A stretch of 42,571 nt of DNA from contig JAUSEP010000011.1 of the NCBI GenBank assembly GCA_030650195.1, positions 1 through 42,571 of the forward strand, read 5' to 3'. Source of the DNA: Candidatus Berkelbacteria bacterium (lineage in GTDB: Bacteria > Patescibacteriota > UBA1384 > 2-12-FULL-50-11). The notes beneath the pieces are model-generated. The model was not told the DNA's origin. It saw nothing but the letters and a program-made list of their open reading frames with translations, and searched no databases. Positions 39,037 through 42,571 of this stretch are shown piece by piece (position 1 is the stretch's first letter; the number at the start of each line of letters is the position of its first letter). The translations under genes and the position numbers were made by a program.

Positions 39037-41469
39037 ATGTCTGATTTTTTGCCCACATATCTTCTTTACAGTATCTTAGCGGCGATTATTATTTTGCCAC
39101 TGGCGTTAATGTGGTTTTTTCGCTATTGGCAGAAAAAAGACACATTAGGTGATGTTAATTCCCTAGTCTGTATGTTGATATCTGTCCCTAAGGAAGCGAC
39201 TGCAGATCCTCATGCTGCCGCCGAACCAGTAAAAGATTTCAAAGGAATGATCGCACCGATGGAGCAGTTTTACTCTGCCTTAACAACGACTATTCACCAA
39301 CGACATTTCATCGATTGGCTTTTCAGTACCCCAGCCCACATCAGCTTTGAAATTTACTCAGTTGGGGGTGTGATAACCTTCGGAATTATATGTCCTAAGC
39401 GAATCCGAGCCATAGTTGAACGACAAGTTCACAGTTTTTTCCCGAACGCCCAAATCAACCTAGGGAAGCCACCAAAGGTATTCACAAAAGAACAGCCAAA
39501 CATTTCGGGGGTGGTTTTCGAACAAGGCAAAAATTTTGTTTTGCCGCTTAAAACCTACCAGTACTTAGAAGCCGATCCGTTAAGTACCCTAACAACAGCC
39601 CTAACAAAGCTGCAGGGTTCGGGGGCGGCTACTATCCAGATGCTGATCAGACCAATTAGCGACAACTGGAGAATGCATACAGGGATCGCTAGCGGTCACG
39701 TTATTGCCAATAAAATGCATTTAGTAAATCGATCCGGAACCTCTAGGGTTATCGGAACTATCGGTGAAGCTCTGAAAGCGCCTAAACCAGAAGATACCTC
39801 CATTAATAAGCAACGCTCACCTGCACAAGAAGAAGTACTCAAAGCCCTGCAAGAGAAAGGTAATAAGACCGGATTTGAGACTATTATTCGGGTGGTATCT
39901 ACCGGGGATACACCAGAAGCCGCACAAGAGAATACAAAAGCTTTAATTAGCGCGTTTTCTCAATTCTACTCACCACAGTTAAACAGCTTGAAGTACCGCA
40001 AGGTTGAGCCAAAAAGGATTGCTCGAGATTTTCTCTTGCGATTATTTTCTGGAGCACCGAAGATGATTTTAAACGTGGAAGAGATTTCAAGCATCTACCA
40101 TTTTCCTAATCGTCATACCGAAACACCGGGTCTAAAATGGGTCCTAGCTAAAATATTACCCGCTCCTGCAAATCTTCCGGCCAAAGGAGTAGTGATCGGT
40201 GAGAGTAATTATCGGGGTGAGAAAAACTTAGTTCGACTTCAGGAAGAAGACCGTCGTCGTCACATCTTTATGATCGGGAAAACTGGTACTGGTAAAACTA
40301 CTCTTTTTGAAACGATGATTGAGCAAGATATGTATAACGGCAAAGGATTATGTTTCATAGATCCTCTTGGTGATGCAGTCGAGTCTTTACTAAAAAAAGT
40401 TCCTACTCACCGTGCTAACGACGTAATTGTTTTTGATCCGTCAGATACCGAGTATCCAATAGGTTTGAATTTACTAGAGTACACAAAACCAGAAGAGAAA
40501 GACTTCTTAATCCAAGAAGTAATCGAGATTTTCTACAAACTCTTTGATCCAAATCGAACAGGAATTGTTGGACCACAGTGGGAGCACTGGGCTCGTAACG
40601 CCGCTTTAACCGTTATGAGTCGCCCAGAGGGTGGTAGTTTGATTGATATACCACGACTCTTCACAGACGATGCCTTCCGAGATCAGTCCGTTTCCTATGT
40701 CAGGGATCCTGTTGTTAAAGCTTTCTGGGAACAACAATTAGCTAAAACTGCCGACTTTCATAAATCAGAGATGTACAACTACTTCATCTCTAAATTCGGT
40801 AGATTTATGACCAACGACCTAATGCGTAACATTATCGGGCAAACCAAAAGCTCTTTTGATTTGCGTGAGTTGATGGATTCTGGAAAAATCTTGTTTGTTA
40901 ATCTTGCTAAGGGAAAGATTGGTGAAATTAACTCTAATTTGTTGGGATTGATTCTAGTTTCAAAAATCCAAGTAGCGGCGTTTAGCCGAGCAGATACTCC
41001 CGAAGAACAACGCAAAGATTTCTATCTTTATGTTGATGAGTTTCAGAATTTTACAACAGATACTTTTGCGACAATCTTGGCCGAGGCTCGCAAGTACCGA
41101 CTGAACTTGAATATCACCAACCAATACTTTGCTCAGCTAACAGAGCATATAAGAGACGCAGTAATTGGTAACGTCGGAACGCTCATCTCTTACCGTATAG
41201 GCGCAGAAGACGGAGAATTTCTCGTAAAGGAGATGCCCGGATTAACCTCTGAAGACCTAACCAATCTTGATCGCTTCCAGGCATATGTTAAACTCCTAAT
41301 TGACTTAACGCCGACCAAACCGTTCTCACTTTCGGGTATCAAGAGTCCGAATGCAGGAACCCCCGAAATGGCCGCTTGGCTTAAGAAAGCAACACGGGCT
41401 AAGTACACAAAGCCGCCCGTTATTTTTTCACCCGTAACCAAGCCAACAGAAACCGAAAAAACCCCATGA
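39037..41469 (+). CDS. VirD4/TraG-like membrane ATPase
   Basis: The 810-residue protein has an N-terminal membrane helix (about 6-27), a long N-terminal domain, and an ATPase core with Walker A GKTGTGKTTL at about residue 413 and a Walker-B-type motif (FYLYVDEFQNF) near 662. It also has LMDSGKILFVNLAKGKIG and NLNITNQYFAQL. This fits the coupling-protein ATPases of type IV secretion. Such genes are common in CPR genomes without a full conjugation set, so the role may be DNA or protein export at the cell surface. Its ATGA junction leads into a related gene. Confidence 0.88.
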   Translation: MSDFLPTYLLYSILAAIIILPLALMWFFRYWQKKDTLGDVNSLVCMLISVPKEATADPHAAAEPVKDFKGMIAPMEQFYSALTTTIHQRHFIDWLFSTPAHISFEIYSVGGVITFGIICPKRIRAIVERQVHSFFPNAQINLGKPPKVFTKEQPNISGVVFEQGKNFVLPLKTYQYLEADPLSTLTTALTKLQGSGAATIQMLIRPISDNWRMHTGIASGHVIANKMHLVNRSGTSRVIGTIGEALKAPKPEDTSINKQRSPAQEEVLKALQEKGNKTGFETIIRVVSTGDTPEAAQENTKALISAFSQFYSPQLNSLKYRKVEPKRIARDFLLRLFSGAPKMILNVEEISSIYHFPNRHTETPGLKWVLAKILPAPANLPAKGVVIGESNYRGEKNLVRLQEEDRRRHIFMIGKTGTGKTTLFETMIEQDMYNGKGLCFIDPLGDAVESLLKKVPTHRANDVIVFDPSDTEYPIGLNLLEYTKPEEKDFLIQEVIEIFYKLFDPNRTGIVGPQWEHWARNAALTVMSRPEGGSLIDIPRLFTDDAFRDQSVSYVRDPVVKAFWEQQLAKTADFHKSEMYNYFISKFGRFMTNDLMRNIIGQTKSSFDLRELMDSGKILFVNLAKGKIGEINSNLLGLILVSKIQVAAFSRADTPEEQRKDFYLYVDEFQNFTTDTFATILAEARKYRLNLNITNQYFAQLTEHIRDAVIGNVGTLISYRIGAEDGEFLVKEMPGLTSEDLTNLDRFQAYVKLLIDLTPTKPFSLSGIKSPNAGTPEMAAWLKKATRAKYTKPPVIFSPVTKPTETEKTP

Positions 41470-42571
41470 ATGCCGCAGCTATCAACCTATTTTTTACCGC
41501 CTTCTTTTTACTCGGAGCAATTATGCTCTGGTACCGTGCGGCACACTTCCGCCGCAAGATTAATTGGGAAGAACCAACAGTCTACACCTTGCTTTGTATC
41601 TCTGTTCCCAAGAACAACGAGCGAACTCCTCAGGCTGCTGAGCAGATGTTTGCGGCGATGCACGGTATTTTTCGTTCCGGAGCAAGCGACCAGCCACACG
41701 TTAGCTTTGAAGTCGTTTCTAAGGCCCACGCTATAAACTTTTATGTGTACGTACCAATAGACTTAAGAGATTTCGTGTCTAGCCAGATTTTTTCTCAATA
41801 TCCAACTGTGGAAATAAAAGAAGTCACACCTGACAGTGATTACGCTCAACTAGGTGATGAAAAGCATATTGCGGCAACTGAGCTTGACCTAAAAAAGCCA
41901 ACTGCCTTTCCCATTAAAACTTTCCAAAACTTCGAAGTCGATCCGCTCTCGTCAATTACAGGTGCTTTGGGCTCGATAGGCGAACAAGAGGAGGTCTGGG
42001 TACAAGTGCTAATAAAGCCAATTGACGATGACTGGCAAGACCTAGGGAAAGCCGAAATCAAAAAAATTAAAGAACCTTTCAAAGCAATGGGTTTGTGGGA
42101 GCTAGCAAAGAAAGAGCTGAAAACCTTCGCCTTCGATCTAACTAAGCATGTCGTTACCGGCCCTCCAGGAGAGGAGAAGAAGAAAGACGACAAAAAGAAA
42201 GACGACAAAGAGAGTCCAGAAAACGCAGCTGCCAAAGCGATTGAGGAAAAGATTACGAAACTCGGATTTGCTACAAATATCAGAATATTAGCCGCTTCCA
42301 CCGATGAGTATTCAGCTAGGGCAAAGCTCGAACAAGTGGTGGGTGCGTTCAAGCAGTTCAATACTATCAACCTCAATGCATTTGTAGCCAAGGACATTAC
42401 TAGCGACCGTGAAGCCCACCAGCTATTCACGAGCAGGACTTTTGGTGAGAGCTCAATGATTTTTAATATTACTGAGCTTGCATCGATATATCACTACCCG
42501 TCACTAACCGTTGCTACCCCAACGATTGCCTGGGCAGGTTCAAAAAAGGGTGAGCCGCCAGCCAACCTGCC
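41466..42571 (+). CDS. Paralogue of the VirD4-like gene, cut by window end
   Basis: The frame starts at the ATGA overlap (41466) and remains open to the window end: 368 codons, no stop. The N-terminus (MNAAAINLFFTAFFLLGAIM) is a membrane helix. The following domain mirrors the upstream protein: LLCISVPKNN against LICMLISVPKEA-like, FPIKTFQNFEVDPLSSITGAL against LPLKTYQYLEADPLSTLTTAL, SMIFNITELASIYHYP against KMILNVEEISSIYHFP. The two genes are tandem paralogues. Whether this one also has an ATPase core lies beyond the window. A Lys/Asp-rich insert lies near residue 240. Confidence 0.88.
   Translation, partial: MNAAAINLFFTAFFLLGAIMLWYRAAHFRRKINWEEPTVYTLLCISVPKNNERTPQAAEQMFAAMHGIFRSGASDQPHVSFEVVSKAHAINFYVYVPIDLRDFVSSQIFSQYPTVEIKEVTPDSDYAQLGDEKHIAATELDLKKPTAFPIKTFQNFEVDPLSSITGALGSIGEQEEVWVQVLIKPIDDDWQDLGKAEIKKIKEPFKAMGLWELAKKELKTFAFDLTKHVVTGPPGEEKKKDDKKKDDKESPENAAAKAIEEKITKLGFATNIRILAASTDEYSARAKLEQVVGAFKQFNTINLNAFVAKDITSDREAHQLFTSRTFGESSMIFNITELASIYHYPSLTVATPTIAWAGSKKGEPPANL

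Noticed and set aside
41470-41736. An 88-residue frame at the end of the VirD4-like gene
   Set aside because: It is out of frame with the true paralogue that starts at 41466 and remains open to the window end.

Overview
The window looks like a chromosome segment of a small-genome, single-membrane bacterium of the Candidate Phyla Radiation (Patescibacteria). The signs are compact overlapping housekeeping operons, type IV pilin-like genes, dprA, a paired VirD4-like ATPase locus beside tgt, a sortase-type LPXTG protein, a heliorhodopsin (a family known mainly from monoderms), and a release factor 2 with an SPF motif, so UGA is a normal stop here. The exact phylum cannot be settled from the sequence alone.

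Layout. 1-2237: three pilin/pseudopilin-like genes. 2277-5473: RNase H-like gene, a RodA/FtsW-type SEDS gene, then rplU-secE-nusG-rplK. 6941-13771: dprA-topA, recR plus a zinc-ribbon gene, and cysS, with three single-gene inserts on the minus strand (5532-6701, 10322-10717, 11827-12228). 13796-16656: a promoter with a long structured leader, two secreted-protein genes, then an LPXTG surface protein. 16743-21315: prfB-ybaB-pth-rplA-tlpA and rplJ-rplL with a recognisable L10 leader. 21382-23958: a large exported TPM-domain protein. 24068-31452: an accessory region with a Phd/RelE-type toxin-antitoxin pair, a heliorhodopsin, two single-gene units each followed by a decayed copy of the heliorhodopsin 3' end, several unknown genes, short dispersed repeats, a B12-binding-type radical SAM protein and a tRNA-like gene. 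31594-36675: two divergent Nudix genes, a DUF167 gene, two membrane-anchored proteins with M23-like features, an unknown gene and a KAS III-like enzyme. 36772-42571: two tiny genes, a histidine phosphatase, tgt and two tandem VirD4-like genes, the last cut by the window end.

Two gene populations can be told apart by eye. Housekeeping operons are A+T-richer, overlap tightly, and often start with a -10-like hexamer 6-8 nt before the ATG and no Shine-Dalgarno sequence. Many accessory genes are more G+C-rich and stand alone. Each tends to have a sigma70-type promoter with a 17-nt spacer, often a structured leader, a Shine-Dalgarno sequence and a strong hairpin terminator. They sit between housekeeping operons like separate cassettes.

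The most unusual feature is downstream of the heliorhodopsin gene. The last 90-100 nt of that gene recur twice in the same orientation (26082-26174 and 26864-26965). Each copy follows the terminator of a single-gene unit, ends exactly at a stop codon, and differs from the intact gene mostly at synonymous positions. This is the pattern expected if foreign units were repeatedly inserted at the 3' end of a heliorhodopsin gene, although no recombinase lies in the window.
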